Shown here: in pieces, positions 1-6,120 of the stretch
Layout: every line of letters begins with the position of its first letter
Position numbering within the stretch: position 1 is the stretch's first letter
NCBI GenBank assembly: GCA_031267485.1
Contig: JAIRYY010000069.1
Span: 1-6,278, forward strand
Reading direction: 5' to 3'
Origin: Tannerella sp.
GTDB taxonomy: Bacteria; Bacteroidota; Bacteroidia; Bacteroidales; Tannerellaceae
DNA: 6,278 nt
Notes under the pieces: generated by a model
Seen by the model: the letters and a program-made list of their open reading frames with translations, nothing else
The model's database searches: none
What the model was told of the DNA's origin: nothing
Translations under genes and position numbers: made by a program

Positions 1-1239
1 CATCCGGCAGGGGTGCAGCAGGTATTCCTTCCATTCGCCGGCAAAGGCGAACCAGGCTTCCGGCGTTTTGTATCCGAAGGTTTCCTTCATGGATGTGAAC
101 GTGATGTGATAGGTGAAACCCTGTTTTCCTTCCGCGCCTATCTGGTAGAGGTAGTTGACCCGGTCGGGCGTTTCGGAACGGACAAGTTCCTGCGGGAGGG
201 ACGTTGCCAGGCCTACGGTTTCCTTTGCGTATTTGACCGTGTCGTTTACCGGCCAGTCCGTACCCCAGCAGGCGATCAGGCCTTTATGGTCGGAATATGA
301 AACCGATTCCTTTATGCGCATGACCCCCGTGGAAAAGAGTTCCTGCTTCAGCGGACGGTCGAATGAGACCTGCACTTCGCAGTCGCGGTGTCCGGCATAG
401 AGTATGTAGCGGACTCTCATTTGCAGGGGCGCGCCCTGGTACTGCCAGCCGGTGGAGACGACGTCGACCACCGAGCGTACAGGCCCGTATGCGAGTATCG
501 ATTCCGTAAGGCTTTTGACCGGCGTTATGTGTGTCGCCTTTGTTCCGTCCCAGCCTTTCAGCGCACCCAGGCCGCAGCTTCCGCCCACGAGCAGGACGTC
601 GTCGCCAAAGCCGCGGGACAGCTGTTCGTCGGTCGGATAAAACTGCGATTCTTCCAGTTCAAATCCCTTATTGAATTTCCCGTAAATATCGACCGTCTGC
701 TTCTGGTCGAAATAGATGCGGTAGGCGACGAGTTCCGACTCGAACGCCGGGCCGTGATGATGCATCTGATTGTAGATATTGCTCGTCCCCGGTATGGTCA
801 GCGAGGATACCGGGACGTGCTTCCCGTTCCTGTCGCTCACGAGCATTTCGGCAAAGACGCGCGGGGGATAGTCCGCCTGTTCGCCGACGGACGAGACGAG
901 GACGCGAAATGTTTTTGCCGATCGCGCCGGCACATCCGTGACGAACACAATCTCGTCGGCGCGAAGGTCTCCGTCGAGGTCGTCCAGCTGGGAAGCAACG
1001 CTGGCGCTTTCGCCCTGCGGAGCCGTCCCGCCGTCCCGCGCTTCCGTCACGACCGCCGACACGACGTCGAACCCGCACTTCAGTTCTCCGATATTCAAAA
1101 CTACGGGTTCGTTTTCCCGGGGCTTGTCCCAGTCGTTTACGACCGTTACGGCATAAATTCTCTCTTCCGCACAAATGTTGGCGGACAGGCCGCCAAGCGT
1201 GCATAAAAACAGCATTGCATAAAATAAATTTCGTTTCAT
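1..1239 (-). CDS. DUF4861 family secreted protein (3' end cut by window edge)
   Basis: An open frame of 413 codons runs from ATG at 1239 to the left edge with no stop, so the gene is partial at its C-terminus, though probably nearly complete for the family (about 400 residues). Residues 1-24 look like a Sec signal peptide: a KRN start, a hydrophobic core, and likely cleavage after A20 or A24. No lipobox fits, so I expect a periplasmic or exported soluble protein. I assign DUF4861 from remembered family features: the M159-H160-H161-H162-G163 motif followed by AFESELVAYRIYF, a CWGTDWPVND stretch at 324-333, and the C-terminal FGYKTPEAWFAFAGEW. The biochemical role is not established to my knowledge; Bacteroidota homologues often sit near uronic-acid polysaccharide utilisation genes, so carbohydrate binding or processing is a guess. 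It starts 19 bp after the RDD stop with no visible promoter between, suggesting cotranscription. The start has no Shine-Dalgarno, normal for this phylum. Confidence 0.8.
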   Translation of the reverse strand, partial: MKRNLFYAMLFLCTLGGLSANICAEERIYAVTVVNDWDKPRENEPVVLNIGELKCGFDVVSAVVTEARDGGTAPQGESASVASQLDDLDGDLRADEIVFVTDVPARSAKTFRVLVSSVGEQADYPPRVFAEMLVSDRNGKHVPVSSLTIPGTSNIYNQMHHHGPAFESELVAYRIYFDQKQTVDIYGKFNKGFELEESQFYPTDEQLSRGFGDDVLLVGGSCGLGALKGWDGTKATHITPVKSLTESILAYGPVRSVVDVVSTGWQYQGAPLQMRVRYILYAGHRDCEVQVSFDRPLKQELFSTGVMRIKESVSYSDHKGLIACWGTDWPVNDTVKYAKETVGLATSLPQELVRSETPDRVNYLYQIGAEGKQGFTYHITFTSMKETFGYKTPEAWFAFAGEWKEYLLHPCRM

Positions 1240-1258
1240 AGGTATATTATTTAAAAAT

Positions 1259-1981
1259 TCATATTTCTTCCAGTGCATAATATTGATAGTCGCGGGTCAG
1301 CGTCACGAGGAACGTCTCGTCGTCGACCGCCGGCATGATCTTCAAAAACTCCCTCGCCCTGGCGGAAAGCGCGGCGATGCGCTGCGGGCGGCGTTCATCC
1401 CGGCGCGTCAGCGTTTCATGAATGGTGCGAACCTGTTCGAGCGACAGGTTTTCCGCCTGCGGAAAAACGGGACGGTAATTGCGGCTCAGGCAGTCAAATT
1501 CGTCAAGCGAGACGTGAATGTGGTGATAATCCCTTTCCTTGATGACCATCGTCCCGGCGGCAAGGTCGCCCAGCCGCTGATTGTTTTTGTTCAAAAGGAT
1601 GACGATGATTCCTATCCAGCCCCACGTGTCTATCATCAGCAGGAGCCACCGCATAAAATAAGCCCCGACTGTCGGCGTCGTGCCGTCGCGCATCACGACG
1701 CGCATGCCGAACGCCATTTTGCCGGGCGAGCGGCCGCGGTTCAACAGTTCCCAGAACAGCGAATAGAAGATGGCCGGCATGAACAGGGCGAAATAAACCG
1801 GCAGGCCGGAATTGCTTCCGTTATAATCGAGCCGCAATGCATCTATCACGTACGCCAGTCCGAGCACGTATACGATTATGACGAGATAATCCAGTATACG
1901 CGCAAATATTCGTTCGCCAATGCCGGCCGGAATCTGGTCGATTCGGACATACTGACTTGTAATGATTTTTGATTCCGCCAT
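1259..1981 (-). CDS. RDD family integral membrane protein
   Basis: This 240-residue protein has the RDD domain at about residues 20-150. Visible hallmarks are R24/R28 and D31 at the start of the first membrane helix (IFARILDYLVI), the NRGRSPGKMAFGMRVV loop (residues 81-96, the equivalent of the usual G-x-x-x-GK-x-x-x-G-x-RVV), D118 in a later helix, and NQRLGDLAAGTMVI (134-147). About four membrane helices are predicted at 29-48, 61-79, 105-119 and 120-131. Residues 150-240 form a charged soluble tail, ending DYQYYALEEI, outside the core domain. RDD proteins are variously proposed as transporters or membrane-complex parts; no substrate can be inferred here. I chose ATG at 1981 over an in-frame TTG at 2005, because that TTG lies inside the probable -7 promoter box. 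The gene diverges from the SpoIIM operon, a common arrangement for this locus in Bacteroidales, and it probably leads into the DUF4861 gene. Confidence 0.88.
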   Translation of the reverse strand: MAESKIITSQYVRIDQIPAGIGERIFARILDYLVIIVYVLGLAYVIDALRLDYNGSNSGLPVYFALFMPAIFYSLFWELLNRGRSPGKMAFGMRVVMRDGTTPTVGAYFMRWLLLMIDTWGWIGIIVILLNKNNQRLGDLAAGTMVIKERDYHHIHVSLDEFDCLSRNYRPVFPQAENLSLEQVRTIHETLTRRDERRPQRIAALSARAREFLKIMPAVDDETFLVTLTRDYQYYALEEI

Positions 1982-1988
1982 GAATTTA

Positions 1989-2019
1989 TTTGAATTTACC
2001 CGCAAATATATTATTTTTG
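1989..2019 (+). promoter_or_regulatory. Bacteroidota-type promoter for the SpoIIM-DUF4350 operon
   Basis: A TATTTTTG at 2012-2019 matches the -7 consensus TAnnTTTG exactly. A TTTG at 1989-1992 lies 19 bp upstream, the expected distance for the -33 element. Transcription would start a few bases after 2019, leaving a leader of roughly 15 nt before ATG 2041. Both elements are seen in the sequence; function is inferred from the known consensus of the Bacteroidota primary sigma factor. Confidence 0.72.
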
Positions 2020-2022
2020 CGG
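2000..2022. repeat. 23-bp near-perfect palindrome spanning both -7 boxes
   Basis: The left arm CCGCAAATATA (2000-2010) and the right arm TATTTTTGCGG (2012-2022) are reverse complements at 10 of 11 positions around the central T2011. Part of the symmetry follows from two facing -7 boxes, but the CCG/CGG ends extend it beyond the promoter consensus. It could also be an operator for a dimeric regulator; that is inference. Confidence 0.6.
2003..2010 (-). promoter_or_regulatory. -7 box of the divergent promoter for the RDD-DUF4861 unit
   Basis: Read on the minus strand, 2010-2003 is TATATTTG, a perfect TAnnTTTG. It lies 21 bp upstream of ATG 1981. The -33 region expected near 2030-2033 has no clear TTTG, so this promoter looks weaker or more dependent on an activator than the plus-strand one. 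The two -7 boxes are separated by one base (2011), so both promoters can hardly be occupied by polymerase at once. Confidence 0.55.
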
Positions 2023-2040
2023 AAACTTTTCAGTAAGAAA

Positions 2041-3009
2041 ATGAAAGAAGTTTCTTTTATACGCCAAAATATCGAAAAATGGAAATCGCTGGAAAAGATT
2101 GTGGACCGGGCGTCCGCGCATCATCCCGGCGAACTTGCCGATGCATACGCGGAAATTACGGCCGACCTGTCGTTTTCGCGCTCCCATTACCCGAAGTCGC
2201 GCATTACGATTTACCTGAACAATCTCGCTTCCGCCCTCCACAATCAGCTGTACAAGAACCGCAGAGAAAAATATTCGCGCATCGTCACGTTCTGGACGCG
2301 CGAAATACCGGAAGTGATGTTCCGTTCGCGCAGGGAACTGCTTTATTCCTTTCTGGTTTTCATCATAAGCGCGTTCATCGGGGCCGTATCGGCCGTGAAC
2401 GACGATTCGTTCGTGCGCCTTATCCTCGGAAACGGGTATGTCGACATGACGCTGAACAATATCAGGAACGGCGAACCGATGAAGGTGTACGACAGCCCGG
2501 ACGAGTTCGCGATGTTTCTGTCCATTGCGTTCAACAACATCGGCGTTTCGTTCCGCGCCTTTGCCCTGGGGCTGCTGACGGGATTCGGGACGGGATTCAT
2601 TATGTTTTACAACGGCGTGATGGTCGGTTCGTTCCAGACGTTCTTTTTCCTGAACAGCGCGGGCTGGGAATCCGTTCTTGCCATCTGGCTGCACGGCACG
2701 TTCGAGATTTCGGCCATCATCATAGCCGGAGCGGCGGGCTTTGCCCTGGGGAACGGGTGGCTCTTCCCCGGAACCTTTCCGCGCGGATATGCGTTCAGGC
2801 AGGGCGCAAAACGCGGACTTAAAATCATCGCCGGATTGATTCCGGTATTCATCGCGGCCGGATTCATCGAAAGTTTCCTGACGCGCCACACCGAATATCC
2901 GGCCTCCGTGCGCCTGTCCGTCATCCTCCTTTCGCTCTCATGCGTTATTTACTATTATATCATTTTACCTCATTTAAGACATCATGGAAAATCAGCAATC
3001 AAAGATTGA
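2041..3009 (+). CDS. SpoIIM family (DUF95) integral membrane protein
   Basis: The protein has 322 residues. Residues 1-95 are a charged, mostly helical cytoplasmic region, followed by about six membrane helices (roughly 99-120, 158-176, 180-200, 210-235, 255-278 and 290-312). SpoIIM hallmarks are visible: the helix containing FNN (N165, N166), G-rich helices leading to YNG (N191, G192), and the diagnostic HGTFE motif (H218, G219, E222) followed by SAIIIAGAAGFALG. In Bacillus the family member SpoIIM belongs to the engulfment machinery, but nothing here suggests sporulation; Bacteroidota members sit in MoxR/DUF58/DUF4129-type loci and have no settled function. ATG at 2041 is preferred over an in-frame TTG at 1990, which lies in the promoter. 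It is the first gene of the operon, and its 3' end overlaps the next gene by 26 nt, which suggests translational coupling. Confidence 0.9.
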   Translation: MKEVSFIRQNIEKWKSLEKIVDRASAHHPGELADAYAEITADLSFSRSHYPKSRITIYLNNLASALHNQLYKNRREKYSRIVTFWTREIPEVMFRSRRELLYSFLVFIISAFIGAVSAVNDDSFVRLILGNGYVDMTLNNIRNGEPMKVYDSPDEFAMFLSIAFNNIGVSFRAFALGLLTGFGTGFIMFYNGVMVGSFQTFFFLNSAGWESVLAIWLHGTFEISAIIIAGAAGFALGNGWLFPGTFPRGYAFRQGAKRGLKIIAGLIPVFIAAGFIESFLTRHTEYPASVRLSVILLSLSCVIYYYIILPHLRHHGKSAIKD

Positions 3010-3928
3010 ATTTTATCGTCAGCGTACCTTTTCGGAAAAACTGAACACGACGTTCAGCTTTATACGCGAAAACTGGAAACCTCTGTTGAAATACACCTTC
3101 TACCTCATCATGCCGGTCTGTCTGGTACAGACGTACGCCATGAATTCGGCCATAGGCGGATATTTCGGCCTCCTCTCGTCCTCCATGGGCGGCAGCGGCG
3201 CGTTCGGGAGCAATGCGTTCGGATTCCTGGCAGACTACGGCGTCCTGCTTTTTTGTTCATTAATTGGGTCGGCTATCATATCGGGCATGGTTTATGCGAT
3301 GATGCAGACTTATGCGACACGCGAAAACGGGCTTCAGCAGGTTACGCTGGGCGATTTCAGGGAGAATCTGACCGTAAATGCATGGAAATGCCTGCGTATT
3401 TCCCTGTTTTTTATCCTCGCATACGCACTCATCGCAGTCATGGCCGGCATTCTGGCGGCGCTGGTGTCAGTCGTTTCGCTGTTTTTCACCATTCCGCTCC
3501 TCATCCTCTTTGCCCTGTGCCTCATACCGCTCATGATGCTCGTGCCCGTATATGTTTTCGAACGGGACATACGCTTTTCCGCCGCCGTCAGGAAGGCGTG
3601 GAAGCTGGGAATGGAAACGCTGGGCGGCCTGCTCGGCATCGTCATCGTCCTGAGCCTCATCTCGTCCGTCGTGCAGACGGTCACGATGCTGCCCTGGTAT
3701 ATCGTGACGGTTTTCGGTTACGTCTTTTCGCTGACTACAGAATCGGCCATGGATCAGTCCGCCGGCTACAGGTTCCTCCTTTATATCCTGGGGCTGATAC
3801 AGTCTTACGGCGCGTATGCCGCCTCAACGATCGGCGCCATCGGCCTTGCGTTCCATTACTTCCATGCGCGCGAAAAGGTGGAGGGCGTGACGGTCGAATC
3901 CGATATTTCAAACTTTAACCGCTTATAG
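2984..3928 (+). CDS. multi-pass membrane protein of unknown function, conserved in the locus
   Basis: The protein has 314 residues and about six membrane-spanning stretches, roughly 34-53, 82-108, 137-165, 168-191, 213-236 and 262-290. A cytoplasmic N-terminus contains the pattern IRENWKPLLKY (27-37) just before the first helix. A loop at 190-209 reads YVFERDIRFSAAVRKAWKLG, resembling the loop of DUF4013/DUF975 and glycerophosphodiesterase-membrane-domain proteins, where a motif of this kind precedes a long helix. I cannot assign it to one of these families with certainty, and no catalytic residues stand out. A short Gly/Ser-rich stretch (65-77) lies between the first two helices. ATG 2984 is supported by the N-terminal pattern; the next in-frame Met is residue 43, inside the first helix. 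It sits between the SpoIIM and DUF4129 genes, so it is probably a partner in the same membrane complex. Confidence 0.85.
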   Translation: MENQQSKIEFYRQRTFSEKLNTTFSFIRENWKPLLKYTFYLIMPVCLVQTYAMNSAIGGYFGLLSSSMGGSGAFGSNAFGFLADYGVLLFCSLIGSAIISGMVYAMMQTYATRENGLQQVTLGDFRENLTVNAWKCLRISLFFILAYALIAVMAGILAALVSVVSLFFTIPLLILFALCLIPLMMLVPVYVFERDIRFSAAVRKAWKLGMETLGGLLGIVIVLSLISSVVQTVTMLPWYIVTVFGYVFSLTTESAMDQSAGYRFLLYILGLIQSYGAYAASTIGAIGLAFHYFHAREKVEGVTVESDISNFNRL

Positions 3929-3931
3929 GGC

Positions 3932-4792
3932 ATGGCGTTTCAGGTGGCGGACACAGTCGTTTACGATGTGAAGAAAATTGCGGAATATCAGGCGGATGCT
4001 CGCTTTGATTATAATTCGCAGCCGGACATGTCCGGATATGGCTGGTTCGAGCTTGTGTCGAGATGGTTCAACCGCCTGTTAAATTCCATCTTCAGCGGCC
4101 GGTTTGAAGAACGGTACACCACGCCCGTCATGATTGCCCTTTTCCTGATTGCGCTTGTGGCCGTTCTGTATTTCCTGTACAGGAAGCGCCCAACGCTTTT
4201 CATGCGTTCCCGCAAGACCGCCGTCCTGCCCTACGATGCGGAAGAGGAGAATATCCGTGAAATGGATTTCGACCGGGAAATAGCCTCCGCCCTGGAGGCC
4301 GGGAATTACCGCCTGGCTGTAAGGATGATTTACCTGCAGACGCTCCGCCTCCTCTCGGACGGGAATCTTGTCGACTGGCAGATACACAAGACGCCGACGG
4401 AATACCTGTATGAGGTCGGGAACGGGGAAGTGAAACGGCCGTTCCGCGAACTGACCGTCCATTTCCTGCAGGTCAGGTACGGCAATTACCGGGCGTCGCC
4501 GGAGCGGTTCGACGCCATGCGCGGGATTCAGCGGCAGATAAGGGACGTCATCGCCCCGACACGGAACAGCCGCCGGACGGTCGCGGAGGAGGTCGCCGGC
4601 GGCGTTGTTCGCGACGGCGTTTGCGGCGCCGGCAGCGGCGTTGCGGAGGCGGACGGCGTTGCCGGCGACGTCATTTGCGATGCCGCGGAGGCGGACGGCA
4701 TTGCCGGCGGCGTCGTTTGCGATGCCGCGGAGGACGTCGCGGAGGACGTCGCCGGCGGCGTCGCCGGGAAGGGAGGCGCGGATGAAAGGTAG
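3932..4792 (+). CDS. DUF4129 domain protein with repetitive C-terminal tail
   Basis: The protein has 286 residues. Residues 1-62 form a probably extracytoplasmic segment with an amphipathic FELVSRWFNRLLNSIF stretch (39-54). One membrane helix spans about 65-83 and is followed by the basic YRKRP anchor, which suggests a cytoplasmic C-terminus. Residues 115-205 match DUF4129: GNYRLAVRMIYLQTLRLLSD (124-143), then VDWQIHKTPTEYLYEV and the terminal HFLQVRYGNYRASPERF. DUF4129 is typically found beside MoxR ATPases, DUF58 proteins and transglutaminase-like proteins; its biochemical role is unknown. From V217 to the end about 70 residues leave the family and become an Ala/Gly/Val/Asp/Glu-rich repeat containing three Cys (in VCGA, ICDA, VCDA). 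The ATG follows the previous stop by 3 nt. The stop lies 11 nt inside the DUF4350 gene, again suggesting coupled translation. Confidence 0.88.
   Translation: MAFQVADTVVYDVKKIAEYQADARFDYNSQPDMSGYGWFELVSRWFNRLLNSIFSGRFEERYTTPVMIALFLIALVAVLYFLYRKRPTLFMRSRKTAVLPYDAEEENIREMDFDREIASALEAGNYRLAVRMIYLQTLRLLSDGNLVDWQIHKTPTEYLYEVGNGEVKRPFRELTVHFLQVRYGNYRASPERFDAMRGIQRQIRDVIAPTRNSRRTVAEEVAGGVVRDGVCGAGSGVAEADGVAGDVICDAAEADGIAGGVVCDAAEDVAEDVAGGVAGKGGADER
4643..4750 (+). repeat. 42-nt and 12-nt tandem repeats in the DUF4129 tail
   Basis: Two consecutive 42-nt units, 4643-4684 and 4685-4726, differ at only 3 positions and encode AEADGVAGDVICDA and AEADGIAGGVVCDA. They are followed by two identical 12-nt units GCGGAGGACGTC (4727-4738 and 4739-4750) that encode AEDV twice. 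A more degenerate, compositionally similar stretch precedes them (4580-4642). All units are multiples of three, so copy-number change would keep the reading frame. Confidence 0.9.
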
Positions 4793-5999
4793 CCGGCTCT
4801 ACATGCTCCTCCTGGGAGTGTTCCTCCTGTTCGTCTTCGTGACGGAATACCTGTCGCCGCACGAATTTTCGTGGAAACCCACGTTCGACAGGAACGACCG
4901 GGAGCCGTTCGGCAGCTACGTGTTCGACGACGTCGCGGCCTCTTCCGTCGAAAGCTACACGGTTACGGACAAGTCCTTCTTTCAGTTCGCGCAGGAGGAT
5001 TCCGCGTCGCCGCCCCGAGCTTTCCTGCTTACCGAAGACGAGGTCAGGTTCGGTCCCGCGGACGTGGAAAGTCTCTACAAACTGTTGCACGCTGGAAATC
5101 AGGTGATGATTTGCGCGAAATATTTCCCGCAGGCGCTCGAAGACACGCTTCGCTTCGAGACCGAATACGGGAGTTACCTGCCGGATATGAAACAGTACGT
5201 TTACGACAGCGCCCGGCAGCGCGACAGCATTTTTTTCGGCGCGAATCCATGTAATCCGACGCATATTTACGAGGTATATCCCCAGCTGCACCCCGTTTAC
5301 TTCGCCGAAAAGAAGATGCGGGATTCCTCGGAAACGCTGGTATGGGACAAAAACAAAAGGCCGCTTGCCAAAAGAGTGTTTATCGGGAAGGGGGAACTGT
5401 TCCTAGTCTCCACGCCCCTGATGTTCACCAACTATGGCATCCTCGACGGGCGGAACGCCTCATACGCGTTCCGTCTTCTGTCCTGCATGAAAGGCAAACC
5501 GCTTGTCCGGACGGAAGCATACGGCAGTCACGCCGGAAAAGCCGGGACGCCGCTCCGCTACGTGCTCTCGGAGCCGCCTCTGCGGTGGGCGGTCTATTCG
5601 ACCCTGGTTTTGCTGATACTCTTCATGATATTTACCGCGAAACGCCGCCAGCGGGTCATCCCTGTAGTGGAAACGCCGCCCAACCGCACGCTCGGATTCA
5701 TGCAGCTCATCAGCAACCTGTATTACCAGAAACATGAAAACGGGGAAATACTGAAAATGAAAAACCTGTACTTCTGCGACAGCGTGAAGCGTCTGACCGG
5801 CATCGACCTGCAGGATGGCGTCCCCGATGAAGCCACATTCATGCGCCTGTCGGAAAAAACCGGAATCAGCCGCGACGTCCTCCGCACGCTCATAAAAGAC
5901 ATCAACATCGCCATCTACCGTTCGGAAGCGCCGGACGCGCTGCTGAAAACGTACGTCGACGGCATGAACGGCATCCTGCACTCGCTTAAAATGACCTGA
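4782..5999 (+). CDS. DUF4350 domain membrane protein
   Basis: The protein has 405 residues. An N-terminal membrane helix (about 6-22) is followed by an extracytoplasmic region to about 265 containing the DUF4350 domain (roughly 40-220), a second helix at 269-286 with a basic KRRQR stop-transfer, and a cytoplasmic C-terminal region (290-405) including LGFMQLISNLYYQ and a long helical end. The overall plan (helix, large outer domain, helix, cytoplasmic tail) matches Bacteroidota DUF4350 proteins from this locus. The function of DUF4350 is unknown; no catalytic motif is claimed. The start at ATG 4782 is chosen because MKGSRLYMLLLGVFLLFVF is a good signal anchor and GGGAGG (4771-4776) lies just upstream as a Shine-Dalgarno. 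The frame stays open upstream to 4605, but only as an out-of-frame reading of the DUF4129 repeats. It overlaps the DUF4129 gene by 11 nt and is the last operon gene seen here. Confidence 0.87.
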   Translation: MKGSRLYMLLLGVFLLFVFVTEYLSPHEFSWKPTFDRNDREPFGSYVFDDVAASSVESYTVTDKSFFQFAQEDSASPPRAFLLTEDEVRFGPADVESLYKLLHAGNQVMICAKYFPQALEDTLRFETEYGSYLPDMKQYVYDSARQRDSIFFGANPCNPTHIYEVYPQLHPVYFAEKKMRDSSETLVWDKNKRPLAKRVFIGKGELFLVSTPLMFTNYGILDGRNASYAFRLLSCMKGKPLVRTEAYGSHAGKAGTPLRYVLSEPPLRWAVYSTLVLLILFMIFTAKRRQRVIPVVETPPNRTLGFMQLISNLYYQKHENGEILKMKNLYFCDSVKRLTGIDLQDGVPDEATFMRLSEKTGISRDVLRTLIKDINIAIYRSEAPDALLKTYVDGMNGILHSLKMT

Positions 6000-6028
6000 C
6001 ACCGTCCGGGCGTGCATGTCCGTAAATC

Positions 6029-6071
6029 CTCCGCCCTCGTGCGGAGCCGCTCCGAAGGAAGCCTTCAGCGG
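6029..6071 (+). terminator. two abutting stem-loops after the DUF4350 gene, possible operon end
   Basis: Thirty bases after the DUF4350 stop, CTCCGC (6029-6034) pairs with GCGGAG (6041-6046) around a 6-nt loop. Immediately next, CCGCT (6047-6051) pairs with AGCGG (6067-6071), and inside it GAAGG (6054-6058) pairs with CCTTC (6062-6066), leaving a 2-nt bulge and a 3-nt loop. No T-run follows directly, so this is not a classical intrinsic terminator. It could act as a terminator, transcript stabiliser or leader structure. The pairings are seen; the role is a guess. Confidence 0.35.
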
Positions 6072-6120
6072 AAATATTCAGCTATAAATCCGTGTATAAT
6101 ACCTTCCGTGAAGCCTTTTT
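6063..6120 (+). terminator. alternative long hairpin followed by T5
   Basis: CTTCA-g-CGGAA (6063-6073) can pair with TTCCGTGAAG (6104-6113): ten base pairs with one bulged G6068 and a 30-nt AT-rich loop. CC and then TTTTT (6116-6120) follow. It shares bases with the upstream stem-loop at 6047-6071, so the two folds exclude each other. The long loop and short T-run make it a weak intrinsic terminator candidate. Confidence 0.25.

Noticed and set aside
668..1204. 178-residue minus-strand frame in the same region
   Set aside because: It is a different frame from the real DUF4861 gene and its translation is an Arg-rich low-complexity sequence.
388..1206. 272-residue plus-strand open frame opposite the DUF4861 gene
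   Set aside because: Composition is Arg/Val-rich without motifs, and the minus strand encodes a coherent signal peptide plus DUF4861 protein in one uninterrupted frame.
1283..1972. 229-residue plus-strand open frame opposite the RDD gene
   Set aside because: It has no recognisable motif and an Arg/His-rich composition, and the RDD hallmarks are on the other strand.
1981..2005. TTG starts for the RDD gene (2005) and the SpoIIM gene (1990)
   Set aside because: Both lie within the predicted promoter elements, would make the two genes overlap head to head, and are followed by good ATG starts.
2011..2889. 292-residue minus-strand open frame opposite the SpoIIM gene
   Set aside because: It is highly Arg-, Glu- and Pro-rich with no domain, it covers the promoter region, and the plus strand carries clear SpoIIM motifs. 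It is a GC-driven shadow.
4643..4750. Possible CRISPR-like array
   Set aside because: The repeats are directly adjacent with no spacers and are in frame within a coding sequence; they are protein tandem repeats.
4605..4781. Upstream extension of the DUF4350 gene to a start at 4605
   Set aside because: The added 59 residues are just the DUF4129 repeats read in another frame. ATG 4782 has a Shine-Dalgarno and a signal-anchor sequence.
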